NCBI RefSeq assembly: GCF_014656195.1
Contig: NZ_BNBY01000054.1
Coordinates: forward strand, 1 to 34,682
DNA length: 34,682 bases
Direction of reading: 5' to 3'
Origin: Kitasatospora xanthocidica
Lineage (GTDB): Bacteria; Actinomycetota; Actinomycetes; Streptomycetales; Streptomycetaceae
Shown here: positions 25,319 to 33,809 of the stretch, in pieces
Numbering within the stretch: the first letter of the stretch is position 1
Layout: every line of letters begins with the position of its first letter
The notes under the pieces: generated by a model
Databases searched by the model: none
Seen by the model: the letters and a program-made list of their open reading frames with translations, nothing else
Told to the model about the DNA's origin: nothing
Made by a program: the position numbers and the translations under genes

Positions 25319-25970
25319 CGCCCTTCCGGGCATACGGCGCTCTCGGCACCGTCCACACTCGCCAGCAGAGTGGTCAGCCGCTCGGCACCGTCGGTCGACC
25401 CCGCCGCTCGTTCCAAGGACCGCGCGAGCTCGCCGCGCGTCGCCAGTCCGCGGGCCAGGACGTTGGTGGCGACCCGCCCGAGGCCTTCCAGGTCGGTGCT
25501 CCCGTCGGCTGCGACGTCTACCAGGGTGTGCGCCAGCGTGGTCACCGGCAGCCCTTCCACCTCGCGGTACTCGTCCGGCTCCAACTCGGCCCGATGGATT
25601 CGGACACCCTCACTGTCGGCTGCGGCGTGGTTCGGCGGCACGGTGAACTCGGCCGCGGGCCCGGCAGGTTTCCCACCCCGTAGACCCGGACGGCGGCCGC
25701 GTGGGAGACCACTCCTGTCATCGGCAGTGCGCGTTCCCAGGCCGGCTGGCCAGGGGTCAGCAGCAGCTACTGGGTGTAGAGGCGCGGGAACGCCGGCCGG
25801 GCACCGCCGCGCATCCTGACCACACGGGGCACAACGGGCTCGATGACGCGGGAGCGCACGAGTTCGTGCAGGACGGCGTCGGTGGCCCCGACGGCGGCGG
25901 CCTGTCGTTCGGTGACCAGACCCGCTTGTCCTTCTGCCAAATCGCCGATGCTTCCGATGATCTCCAGCAT
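25315..25970 (-). pseudogene. abiEi: AbiEi-type antitoxin, nonsense codon plus frameshift
   Basis: Transcriptional-repressor antitoxin of the AbiE pair. From ATG 25970 it reads MLEIIGSIGDLAEGQAGLVT and VLHELVRSRVIEPVVPRVVR, the usual AbiEi winged-helix start, to RLYTQ and an in-frame TAG at 25767-25769. Sense resumes in the same frame (LLLTPGQPAWERALPMTGVV, SHAAAVRVYGVG), so the TAG is probably a mutated TGG codon. A one-base loss near 25653-25664 then shifts to AAEFTVPPNHAAADSEGVRI, EYREVEGLPVTTLAHTLVDV and the end CPEGR. The VEGLPVTT..HTLVDV segment is characteristic of AbiEi C-terminal domains. Toxin and antitoxin overlap, as expected of a coupled operon. Both have decayed. Confidence 0.75.
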
Positions 25971-26040
25971 GGAACGAGCCTAGGCCAGCCGTCGGACATC
26001 GCTCCCGCATTCCCGGCAACTGACCTGGTATCCATGGGAC

Positions 26041-26520
26041 ATGAACGAATGGAAAGACCGGATCGCTGCGGCCGAGCGTGGCGAGAACCCCACGGTGCTG
26101 GCCCGGATGCGGACCGGCTGGGCCGTGATCGGCGACACGCAGCACCTTCCCGGGTACTGCCTGCTGCTGTACGCGGGCACTGCGAACCACCTAACGGATC
26201 TGCCCCGAGACGAGCGGTCCCGCTTCCTGCTCGACCTCTCCCTCCTGGGGGAGGCCGTCGAGGCCTCGTGCGACAAGCGGGACCAGGCCTTCCGCAGGCT
26301 GAACTACGAGGTGCTCGGGAACTCGTGGGAGCACCTCCACGGTCACATCCACCCTCGCTACGGGTGGGAGCCGCCGCGCCTTCTCCGCGGCCCGGTGTGG
26401 CGTTACGGAGATGAGCGGACTGCCCCGCAGCACCGTTTGGGTCCGCAGCACGAGGAGCTGCAGGCGGAGATCGCCCACGCCTTGACGGGCATTCTTTCCG
26501 AGGCCCACGAGCAGGCGTAG
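26041..26520 (+). CDS. HIT-family (histidine triad) hydrolase
   Basis: Nucleotide phosphate hydrolase or transferase of 159 residues. The triad HLHGHIH (98-104) sits in the sequence SWEHLHGHIHPRYGWE. Upstream, GYCLLLYAGTANHLTDLP corresponds to the HIT core strand and loop. Such enzymes split dinucleoside polyphosphates or AMP conjugates in the cytosol; the specific substrate is unknown. The C-terminal extension HEELQAEIAHALTGILSEAH is helical. The gene is divergent from the AbiEi remnant, 70 bp away, and looks intact and self-contained. Confidence 0.9.
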   Translation: MNEWKDRIAAAERGENPTVLARMRTGWAVIGDTQHLPGYCLLLYAGTANHLTDLPRDERSRFLLDLSLLGEAVEASCDKRDQAFRRLNYEVLGNSWEHLHGHIHPRYGWEPPRLLRGPVWRYGDERTAPQHRLGPQHEELQAEIAHALTGILSEAHEQA

Positions 26521-26674
26521 CCCAAGGACCGGTATCGGCATGACCGCCTCCCGAAGGGCGAGCTGGCCCCGGGCGGCTCGTGCGCTCGGGGCTGTCGGCA
26601 AGCTATCCGAACGACACGGGGAGTCCCTTCCGCTCATCGCGCGAAAGGGGCCCCGCCTCACCCTGCTGTCGCCG

Positions 26675-27690
26675 CTACCGCTTGCGCCCGGCGCGCGGAG
26701 CGGGACCGGCCGCCCGGTGCGGAGCGACCGCCGGCGCCGCCGGCGCCGTGCTCTTCTCCGAGGTCTTAGTAGGTCCCACCATGACCGATCCCGCCCTCGC
26801 CGCTGCGGGGAGCACGCCGCTTGCCGCCGCCTCGTCCCCGGTCGGCTTGAGCAGTGCCGCGCTGGTGGCCTGCACGAGCCGAGAGGTCGGCTCCGAGGCC
26901 GGGCCCTTCGCCCACTGCTGGTCGCGCAACAGCCGCACCAGGTGGTCTCCGGGCTTACGCCCCTCGTCCTCCATCCGGGCCATCCGGGCGGCCAACAGCG
27001 GCCACTGGCGCGTGTTGACCAACAACCCGGCCTCGTGCGACTTGCCGGGCATCGCCTCGTGCAGCATCCGCACGTATCGGGAGTTCTCGGTGGCACTGAC
27101 GCCCACCTGCGCAAGTGCCTTCTCGCGGTTCGTCAGATCGAGGTCCTTGGGGATGTCGAGCCCCGTCGTCAGCGGCCCCAGGCGCGCTTGGCGTCGCGGC
27201 TCGACGGGACGGCAGGCGTCTTCGCGGCGTCCATCACTCGGACGACGGCCTGGTCCACGCCGAGCCCTTCGGTGTGCGCGGTCACCAGGAGCCGGCGCAC
27301 GTCGACCCCGCGCTGTCCGTGCAGCTGCCGCATCGTCTGGGCGATCTGCGGCCACTCCGGCGAAGACAGGATCGCTTCGCGCACCATGCCGCCCGGCATG
27401 GTCTCGCGCAGCAGTTTCGGCCACTCCTCGTTGCCGTCCCGAGCGATCTTCTCCGCGTTCGCGCCCACGGCGTCCCGGAGGGTCACCGCGATCTCGCCGA
27501 CCCGCGGGAGGAACTCGCCCAGGTCCACGCCCGCCCGCCCGAGCGTGACGAGTTGCTGAGCCATCTTCGGCCAGTCCGCACCGGACATCAGCGACATCGC
27601 GATGTCCGACGGCACTATGCCCTTGAGTTCGCCCGCCACCTCCGGCACCGCGACATCCGCCGGCGGCGGCGCTTGCGGCCGGCAAGGTGC
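26675..27690 (-). pseudogene. Conjugation-type helical repeat protein, truncated and frameshifted
   Basis: C-terminal region of a protein built from repeats of the type W-P-x-x-A-x-x-M...G-x-D...LL: ADWPKMAQQLVTLGRAGVDL, PEWPQIAQTMRQL and RQWPLLAARMARMEDEG. Similar repeats occur in the C-terminal parts of Streptomyces relaxase/mobilisation proteins, recalled from memory, so a plasmid-transfer origin is plausible. The part from 27690 to 27169 is in one frame, ending RDAKRAWGR. The part from about 27185 to 26675 is in another, beginning LGPLTTGLDIPKDLDLTNRE. The N-terminal part is missing; an IS110 fragment abuts at about 27691. Confidence 0.55.
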
Positions 27691-27765
27691 CGCCGTCGCC
27701 GACCTCAATCGGGATCCTGGCTCCGGTCCGGACGCCGACCCCCGACATCGACGTCAGGACCTTTC
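27691..27765 (-). mobile_element. IS110-family transposase fragment
   Basis: Twenty-five codons reading RKVLTSMSGVGVRTGARIPI then EVGDG. This is the helix-hairpin-helix-like start of the Transposase_20 domain of IS110-family enzymes (compare LLTSMPGVGVRTAARIL). Both sides are unrelated, so only a scrap remains. It joins the repeat protein remnant directly, as if an IS110 insertion and deletion removed that gene's 5' part. Confidence 0.65.
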
Positions 27766-27977
27766 GGGCCCGTAACGGCGTGGGCGGCCGGGGGTGCGCG
27801 AATGCGCCAACTGCTCCGGTGTCGCCGACTGGTCCTCTTCCCAGATCACCGTGAACGGGCTTTGCACCGATATTTCCGCACCCCTGGACTCGACACGCGC
27901 CGGTCGTTGTCACGCGGGCGGGTGGGCCGGCGGTCAAGGCCCGTACGGGAGCCGGTGCCGCTGGCAGGATGGCGGCC

Positions 27978-28598
27978 ATGTCGAACACCAGGCGCGTGAA
28001 GCCGCCCGCCCGCTCCGGGACCGCCCCGGGAAGGTCCGTCCACACGGTCAAGGTCACCCTGTCCGGTTCCAGGCCCCCGATCTGGCGTCGCCTGCAGGTG
28101 CCGTCGGGCACGGATCTGCGGCGGCTGCACGACCTGGTCCAGGCCGCGTTCGGCTGGGAGGACTACCACATGTGGGCCTTCGAGACCGGGCGGGAACGGT
28201 ACGGCGTCACCGATCGGGAACTGGGGATCCGCGACGCGACGGCGATGTGCCTCGACCAGATCGCCCCGGGCGTCGGCGCGCGGTTCCGCTACACCTACGA
28301 CTTCGGCGACAACTGGGAACACGACATCCTCGTCGAGGCCGTAGGAGACGCCGAACGCGGTGTCTCCTACCCGCACTGCCTCACCGGCCGGCGGGCCAGC
28401 CCGCCCGAGGACTGCGGCGGGATCTGGGGATACGAGTACCTCGTCGAGGTTCTCGCCGACCCCGGCCACGAAGAACACGAGGAACGACTCGAATGGCTCG
28501 GCCTCGACTCGGCCGACCAGTTCGAGCCCGCCGCGTTCGACGCAGCCGAGATCAACACCGCCCTGGCCGACTACACGACCGTACTCGTCCACGACTGA
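27978..28598 (+). CDS. Plasmid pRiA4b ORF-3 family protein
   Basis: Protein of 206 residues with the family's hallmarks: TVKVTLSGSRPPIWRRLQVP, DLVQAAFGWEDYHMWAFE, FRYTYDFGDNWEHDILVE and PPEDCGGIWGYEYLVEVLAD. These proteins are widespread on plasmids and genomic islands and their biochemical role is not established. The ATG at 27978 is preferred over that at 27969 because cagg lies 9-10 bases before it. The gene is complete, points away from the conjugation-protein remnant, and ends at a strong GC hairpin. Confidence 0.9.
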   Translation: MSNTRRVKPPARSGTAPGRSVHTVKVTLSGSRPPIWRRLQVPSGTDLRRLHDLVQAAFGWEDYHMWAFETGRERYGVTDRELGIRDATAMCLDQIAPGVGARFRYTYDFGDNWEHDILVEAVGDAERGVSYPHCLTGRRASPPEDCGGIWGYEYLVEVLADPGHEEHEERLEWLGLDSADQFEPAAFDAAEINTALADYTTVLVHD

Positions 28599-28624
28599 AA
28601 CCGGACCGCGCCCAGCCGATCGCC

Positions 28625-28644
28625 CCGCCCCGCCGGGGGGGCGG
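28625..28644. terminator. GC-rich terminator between convergent genes
   Basis: CCGCCCC / GGGGCGG, 7-bp stem with a 6-base loop, 27 bp after the pRiA4b ORF-3 gene stop and in the gap before the convergent minus-strand gene at 28767-29387. Confidence 0.65.
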
Positions 28645-28766
28645 TCAAGAGCCTCCCGGGATCAACGCGGCGCCGCACTGCTCTTCACTCCATGCAGCGA
28701 GGCTCTCCGGAAGCCGACCGACAGCCGTTTCTTCCGGCCAGTGCCCCAGGTGTGGAGACTGGCCAG

Positions 28767-29387
28767 TCAGCTCGGGTCCGTGAGTTCCGCGAGCGCCTTC
28801 TCGGCTTCCTCCAGGAACCGGACCTCCGCGTCCGTGGTCAGGCGTGTGTGCTCGGTGTACTCCCGGACGTGGCTCACGGCGGGCTCGGCGTCGGCGAGCC
28901 GTGTCCGGACGTAGGTCGCGTCGAACCGCGCGCCGTCGTGGTAGGCGAGTGCGGCTTCTCCGACTGCGCTGGGGCCTTCCAGGCGAACGGTCGCAAGCGC
29001 GGTCTTGGCCTCCTTCGCGCTGACGGCGAGGCCGCTCATCAGTTCCTCGGCCCGGCTCCGGTCCGGGGCGCCCTGGGCGAGGAGCGCGAGGCCGTCGTCG
29101 GCGAGCTGGCGGGCCTCCCCGACGGTGAGGGTGAACGCCAGGTAGGCGGCCTGTCGACGGTCGCGTCGCCAACGCCGGTGTTCGACGCGGAGTTCGCGGA
29201 CCTGGGTGCGTTCGGCCGCCGCCTGCTGGCGCTCGGCCTGACGATCGGCCGCCTCGGCCTTGCGGCGTTCGGTCCGGGCGGTAAGGAAGCCGGTCAAGGC
29301 GCTGCCGGCCAGCGTGCCCGTCACGCACACCGCCGCGACCCAGATGGGTGGGGTCAGGCCTGGGCGGAAGTCCACCAGAACGTTCAC
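28767..29387 (-). CDS. Membrane-anchored coiled-coil protein, function unknown
   Basis: Protein of 206 residues, start GTG at 29387 chosen because sense begins there; the binding site is weak and a GTG four codons later is possible. One membrane helix lies near residues 13-36 (PPIWVAAVCVTGTLAGSALT). A charged coiled coil follows (ERRKAEAADRQAERQQAAAE). The rest is helical with AYLAFTLTVGEARQLADDGL and ends LEEAEKALAELTDPS. The pattern resembles small actinobacterial membrane proteins of unknown role next to phage-like or defence genes. The 44-codon gene at 29462-29596 lies just upstream on the same strand. Confidence 0.75.
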   Translation of the reverse strand: MNVLVDFRPGLTPPIWVAAVCVTGTLAGSALTGFLTARTERRKAEAADRQAERQQAAAERTQVRELRVEHRRWRRDRRQAAYLAFTLTVGEARQLADDGLALLAQGAPDRSRAEELMSGLAVSAKEAKTALATVRLEGPSAVGEAALAYHDGARFDATYVRTRLADAEPAVSHVREYTEHTRLTTDAEVRFLEEAEKALAELTDPS

Positions 29388-29461
29388 CCGGTTCGAACGC
29401 GGGGGGCCTGGCGGGCCGGTTGGTGAAGTGCCGGCGGGACCCGGGGCCCCGCCGGCGCGCG

Positions 29462-29596
29462 TCAGTCGCGCTCGCTCTCGTCGGCGATCTGCTCGATCTC
29501 GTCCACCATGAGCTTCACCGCGACGCTGGTGATAATCCGCTGGATGATCTCCCAGGCCGACTGGGGGAGCGCGAACTGCTTCTTCTCCGAGGACAT
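29462..29596 (-). CDS. Small protein, 44 residues
   Basis: Short frame starting MSSEKKQFALPQSAWEIIQR and ending VDEIEQIADESERD. The ATG is preceded by cttggagttctgc, with ggag six bases upstream, which argues for translation. The middle, IIQRIITSVAVKLMVDEIEQ, is an amphipathic or short hydrophobic helix flanked by charges. It lies 74 bp upstream of the membrane coiled-coil gene and may be its cotranscribed partner. No family recognised; too short for most gene callers. Confidence 0.6.
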   Translation of the reverse strand: MSSEKKQFALPQSAWEIIQRIITSVAVKLMVDEIEQIADESERD

Positions 29597-29922
29597 GCAG
29601 AACTCCAAGTGCCTTGCCAGTGCCGCTGGCGACGGGCGACAAGGGGGATTTCCCCTTACCCCCGTGTCCCCGTGTCGCCGTTACGACCAGTCCGGCCCTG
29701 CCCCGGTCTTGGGTACTGGTGTCCTCGTCCCGACGGTAGCGCGGCCCGAGGGCGCTCTCGATCGAGTCTTCGGCCAAACTCTCCGACCGCCGTTTGTGGG
29801 GACATGGCTGACGCGGTGGTGGGAGCCACGCGGGCCCGCCCCGTCGAGCGGCCCTTGCCCTCGACCGGTGCCGGCCCCGGCCCGGCGGCGTCGCCTCGAA
29901 GCCGGCCTGGCATCCTGACGGC
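29597..29922. other. Divergent intergenic region
   Basis: No gene seen. It should contain promoters for the small minus-strand gene and the LRV protein. A 6-bp hairpin AAGGGG/CCCCTT with loop GATTT lies at 29641-29657. Confidence 0.4.
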
Positions 29923-31398
29923 ATGGATGCCGACGCCCTGCCCCCGGTGCATCTCGACGACGTGGTCGACGGGTTGGCCGTGAACCCCGCTCTGCCGGCT
30001 CCCCTGGTCCGGCGGCTGTTCGCGTGGCGGCGGGGCTGGGGCCGGGTGGCGGGGCGTCCGGACCTCACCGAGGACCTGATCGCCGAGATCGTCGCCGTCG
30101 ACGACCACTGGCTCCTGCACGCCCTGGCGCTCAACGACCGGCTGCCGGAGCGGTTTCGCATCCGCCTGGCCGCCCACCGGGACAAGGCGATACGGTCCGC
30201 GCTCGTCAGCCGCGCCGCGACCGCGCCGAGGGAGATGCTGGAGCAGCTCGTCGACGATCCGGAGCCGCAGGTCCGCGAGTCCCTGGCCCAGAACCCCCAC
30301 ACACCGCCCGACCTCCGAGCCCGCCTCGTCGGCGACCATGAGCCCGCGGTCCGCGCCGCGCTGGCGAAGCACTGGACACAGGCGCCGGAGGCGGTCCGCC
30401 GGATCCTGCTGACCGACCCCGAGGCGCAGGTCCGCACCGCGGCCTGCTCCATCTACTTCGCGCACCTGCCGCATCCGGTACCGCCCCCGGACCTGGTACC
30501 GGCGCTGTTGGCGGACCCGGTGACCCGGGCGGGCGCGGTGATGCACGCCGTTCTCGACGCGGACACCCTCCGGCGGCTCGCCGAGGATCCGGACAGCGAC
30601 GTGCGCGCGGAGCTCGCCCGGCATCCCGACCTGCCGCCGTCGGTGCGTGAGGTCCTGGCCGTCGACCCGGCCTTGAGCGTGCGGGTGAAGGTTTTCGCCC
30701 GGCCTGACACGCCGGAGCACGTGCGGGCACGGATCCACGCCTCGGTCCAGGAGCTTTCGCGTGCGATGGCCGACCCGGACCCCGACGCCGACGACGACGC
30801 CGTCCTGCAGTGGTGTCAGAACACCTTCGCCCCCACGGAACTGCGGATCCTGCACCTTCCCTGGGTAACCGCCGATCCACTGCCGCACATCGACTCGCCG
30901 TACGTCAGCTTCCGAGTCTCAGCGGCCGCCGGCAAGAGCCTCCCCGCCGAAGCGGTGGCCCGGCTGCTCGACGACGAGGAGGAGATCGTCCGCCTCACCA
31001 TGGCGCACGCCGCCCCGCACCTGGTCGATCCCGCGAGGGCCGAGAGCATCGAGCGCCGCTACCACCCCCGGCGGGACAAGTTCACGTTCTGGTGGGACAC
31101 GGCGGAGGTCCTGACGTTCCCGCCGGCAACCCTGCGCCGCTTCGCCACCGACCCCGAACCCCGGCTGCGCTCCTTCGCACCCCGCGATCCGGACCTTCCC
31201 CCGGAACTCGCCGAACACCTGGCCGCCGACCCCGAAACCCGCGTCCGCCGCGCGGTCGCAGCCCACCGCAACCTCCCGCTCCCCTCCCTGCTCCGGCTCC
31301 TGGCCGACCCCTCGGAGCAGGTCGCGCAGGCCGCCGCCGCCTCGCCGTTCCTGCCCTCCGAGCACATGGAGCGCCTGCTGACCCGGGCCGGCCTGTAA
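29923..31398 (+). CDS. Leucine-rich repeat variant (LRV/HEAT-like) protein
   Basis: Protein of 491 residues composed of short helical repeats with the pattern D-P-x-x-x-V-R...A...P-x-x-P-x-x-L: DDPEPQVRESLAQNPHTPPD, EDPDSDVRAELARHPDLPPS and ADPETRVRRAVAAHRNLPLP. Such arrays form a curved scaffold for protein binding. No enzymatic domain, signal peptide or membrane helix is visible. A less regular central region (about 285-390) includes AVLQWCQNTFAPTELRILHL. The ATG has no clear ribosome binding site. The frame is intact to 31398. Proteins of this kind are frequent in Streptomyces and uncharacterised. Confidence 0.88.
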   Translation: MDADALPPVHLDDVVDGLAVNPALPAPLVRRLFAWRRGWGRVAGRPDLTEDLIAEIVAVDDHWLLHALALNDRLPERFRIRLAAHRDKAIRSALVSRAATAPREMLEQLVDDPEPQVRESLAQNPHTPPDLRARLVGDHEPAVRAALAKHWTQAPEAVRRILLTDPEAQVRTAACSIYFAHLPHPVPPPDLVPALLADPVTRAGAVMHAVLDADTLRRLAEDPDSDVRAELARHPDLPPSVREVLAVDPALSVRVKVFARPDTPEHVRARIHASVQELSRAMADPDPDADDDAVLQWCQNTFAPTELRILHLPWVTADPLPHIDSPYVSFRVSAAAGKSLPAEAVARLLDDEEEIVRLTMAHAAPHLVDPARAESIERRYHPRRDKFTFWWDTAEVLTFPPATLRRFATDPEPRLRSFAPRDPDLPPELAEHLAADPETRVRRAVAAHRNLPLPSLLRLLADPSEQVAQAAAASPFLPSEHMERLLTRAGL

Positions 31399-31624
31399 CT
31401 GGCGAGCCGCCCGTCGGGCTGGCCCCTCTGACAGTCCGGGCCCGAGCGGCGGCTTCTCCTTCGGCTCCGGCCATGTCGATCGTGAAGGCTCCGCGCTCGG
31501 CTGAGCACTTCGGACCGAAGGACGGCGAGGCACGACAACCCTGCAAATGGACGGCAGCAGGCGGCACCCCGGTGTCAGACGGGAGTGGCACCATCACAGC
31601 ACCACGAGGAGAGCGGAGCCGCCC

Positions 31625-32206
31625 GTGAGTTTCCTGGGAATGTGGTGCCTGGCCCCCATGGACCCCGACGCCATCGCGCGGTACGCGCCGGAACTCGCTC
31701 CGGCCATCGCGGCGGAGGCCTCGCGCCCCGCATCCATGGACCTCCTCGAGTGGTGGCGGAGCACGGGCAGCGTCCCGGAGGCCATGGACCGGTTCATCGA
31801 CCTGGCCGGCCCGTCCGTGCTGGACGAGCGGATCTGCACCGTCTACGAGGCCTGGGAGCGGGGCTACGACAAGTCCCTGCCACACCTCGGGGTCGCCACG
31901 TGCAAGGCCTACCCTGCGGCCGGCATGGCCTTCGCCCTCGGCCCCCAGCGCTACACCGAACTGCCCGGTTGGTTCGGAGACCTCATCCTCACCCCCGAGC
32001 AGGTCGCGCAGACCCTTCCCGCCGTCGAACGCGCCTACGACTGGACCCCGCAGAGCCGACGCCAGGCAGAGCTCCGGCTCACCGCCGCCCTCCACGGCGA
32101 GGGTGATCGGGACGACATCACCGCTCTGCTCGACGGCGTGTCCCCGGTGTGGCGCGCTGCAGCAGATGCCGGTCGCGGTCTACTCGGGGCGCACTTCATT
32201 CCCTGA
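31625..32206 (+). CDS. Hypothetical protein
   Basis: Protein of 193 residues from the GTG at 31625, which has ggag six bases upstream. It begins SFLGMWCLAPMDPDAIARYA and continues LLEWWRSTGSVPEAMDRFID, SLPHLGVATCKAYPAAGMAF and VWRAAADAGRGLLGAHFIP. It is helical, with no membrane segment or recognised motif. It resembles small cytosolic proteins that are scattered across Streptomyces genomes. It follows the LRV gene by 226 bp. Confidence 0.75.
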   Translation: MSFLGMWCLAPMDPDAIARYAPELAPAIAAEASRPASMDLLEWWRSTGSVPEAMDRFIDLAGPSVLDERICTVYEAWERGYDKSLPHLGVATCKAYPAAGMAFALGPQRYTELPGWFGDLILTPEQVAQTLPAVERAYDWTPQSRRQAELRLTAALHGEGDRDDITALLDGVSPVWRAAADAGRGLLGAHFIP

Positions 32207-32544
32207 CGTGTCGCCACGGAAAGGCAGCATCGGACTGATTGCGAGAGCGGGTTCTGCCTCGCCTCTGTGGCCAGCGGCGTCGCGCCGTCCGGTGAAGACC
32301 GAACAGCAGGCCTCCTCAAGGCTCAAGCTCGGACAGGTCGGCGAGCAGAGCCTCGGTCCCCGGCGGCGCCCGTCGGCAAAGCGAGGCGCAACAACCCTTA
32401 AGGGGCCCGGAGTCCTACCTCTGACCCCAGCCGCAAGGTAGCGCGCTGCTTGACCACGGTTCGTCAGGTCGCCCGTTGCCCCGGGCCCGCCGGTTCGTTG
32501 AGCCGGTCGGGTGGTCCCGTGGACTGAGGCGAGAGGACGGGGAC
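32207..32544. other. Region without a recognisable gene
   Basis: Frames on both strands lack protein-like composition. It leads into the start of the Tn3 transposase fragment and may contain that element's old border; I could not identify an inverted repeat. Confidence 0.4.
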
Positions 32545-32805
32545 GTGCGGCAGGAGTGGTCGCCGGAAGACGTGGTGACGTGCTGAACGCTGGTGGACGG
32601 CGACTGGGATCTGGTGGCGAACAAGGCCGGGCCGACGAGACTGGGCTTCTGCCTGGTGCTGAAGTTCTTCGAGCTGGAGGGCCGGTTCCCGGAGGTCGTT
32701 GAGGAGACCCCGCAGCAGGCCGTAGAGTACGTCGCTGAGCTGGTGAAGGTGCCGGCTGCTGACTTCGTGAAGTACTCACTCACCGGTCGGACGCCGACAC
32801 CGCCG
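32545..32805 (+). pseudogene. tnpA: Tn3 transposase N-terminal fragment with premature stop
   Basis: The GTG at 32545, preceded by gaggacgggg, starts RQEWSPEDVVTC, meets TGA at 32584-32586, and continues in the same frame TLVDGDWDLVANKAGPTRLG, LVLKFFELEGRFPEV and YVAELVKVPAADFVKYSLTG. This is the DUF4158 N-terminal domain of Tn3-family transposases. Changing TGA to TGG would restore the expected tryptophan before TLVDGDWDL. Sense ends at GRT near 32797-32805, where an unrelated integrase-type gene takes over in another frame. The left end of the window holds the complementary C-terminal part of such a transposase, in the same orientation. Confidence 0.8.
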
Positions 32806-33218
32806 CCCGCCTGCGCGACAGGCTCGCCGCCAGCGAACGCATCTCCGGCCCCGCCACCCGGCGCGCCCTCACCGCAGCCGCCCATGTCCCTCGCTTCGAA
32901 GGCCACATCGCCCCCCGCACCTTCGTCCACAAGGCCCGCGCCTACCTCGCCCGCGACGGCATCGTCCTGTTCGACAACCCCGACGCGCTGTTGATCTGCG
33001 CCTTCAAACGCGACAGCGCCCTGTGCGAACCGGCCCCCGGCGCCAACGCACCCCGCCAGTACGACTGCCGACCCGGCTGTGCCAACACCGTCCGCACTGA
33101 CACCCACGCCCGCCTGCCATCACCGGTCGGCCGCCGGCTACGGACCAGCTCCGACCGCCTCCGCACCACCGCAGCCACCCACGACTCCACCGCCCAGACC
33201 GCCGAGGCCCTGCGATGA
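32797..33218 (+). pseudogene. 3' fragment of integrase-type gene (Tn554-like operon)
   Basis: A coherent frame without a start: DTAARLRDRLAASERISGPA, VPRFEGHIAPRTFVHKARAY, DGIVLFDNPDALLICAFKRD and APRQYDCRPGCANTVRTDTH, ending AQTAEALR. I recall this as the C-terminal part of the large integrase or associated protein that precedes a small coiled-coil protein in Tn554-like tyrosine-recombinase operons of Streptomyces. The cysteines in QYDCRPGC and the earlier ALCEP may bind zinc. The 5' part is replaced by the Tn3 fragment. The stop overlaps the next start as ATGA, so the original operon coupling is preserved. Confidence 0.65.
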
Positions 33219-33619
33219 CCCCGATCCACCAGGACGAGCGCACCCGCATCCGGCAGGCCATCGACCGGCTCTTGACCGGGCAGGCCACAGCATCCAACGG
33301 CAGCCTCACCGCCGCCGCCCTCGCGGTCGAAGCCGGCGTCCACCGCATGGCCCTGATGAAGCGCCACGCCGATCTGAGGAACGAGTTCTACGAACGCGTC
33401 CGCAACGAGACCAGTCAGATCCCGGGGACCGAGAAGCGCCTGCGGGAGACCATCGTCAAGCTCAAGCAGACCGTCGCCGACAAGAACGCCGAGATCCTCG
33501 AACTCCGTCAGCAGATCACCCGGCTCACCCTCGCCAGTGCCGTACTCACCGAGCGCCTGAACGACATCGGGGATTGGTCCGGTACCCGCGACAATGTCGT
33601 GTGTTTCCCGAACTCCTGA
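33215..33619 (+). CDS. HTH/coiled-coil protein, TnpC-like partner of integrase operon
   Basis: Protein of 134 residues. Residues 8-55 form a TetR-like helix-turn-helix (IRQAIDRLLTGQATASNGSL, AALAVEAGVHRMALMKRHAD). Residues 65-118 form a coiled coil (EKRLRETIVKLKQTVADKNA, EILELRQQITRL). The same layout is found in small proteins that close Tn554-like transposition operons and may orient or regulate the recombinases. Its ATG overlaps the preceding stop (ATGA). The gene is intact but its recombinase partners are gone here, so it is probably a stranded relic. Ends DNVVCFPNS. Confidence 0.75.
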   Translation: MTPIHQDERTRIRQAIDRLLTGQATASNGSLTAAALAVEAGVHRMALMKRHADLRNEFYERVRNETSQIPGTEKRLRETIVKLKQTVADKNAEILELRQQITRLTLASAVLTERLNDIGDWSGTRDNVVCFPNS

Positions 33620-33809
33620 GCGGGGGCCAACGGCTACTGGGCCGGGCCGGGCCTGCCGGCGCTGTCTTGCTGGGCTTTCATGGGCAGCGAAGTTCACCCG
33701 ACAGAGCTGGTCCACTCGAACTCGTGCCCACCAAGCTGGGGACGACAACGGCCGACCGGGTCACCAAGCCGGAGCCGCTCGGAGCCGGCCGTTGACCGAG
33801 TCCGCGGGC

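Noticed and set aside
26540..27559. Plus-strand frames of over 300 codons opposite the helical repeat protein
   Set aside because: Arg/Ser-rich composition with no repeats or motifs; the minus strand shows ordered W-P repeats.
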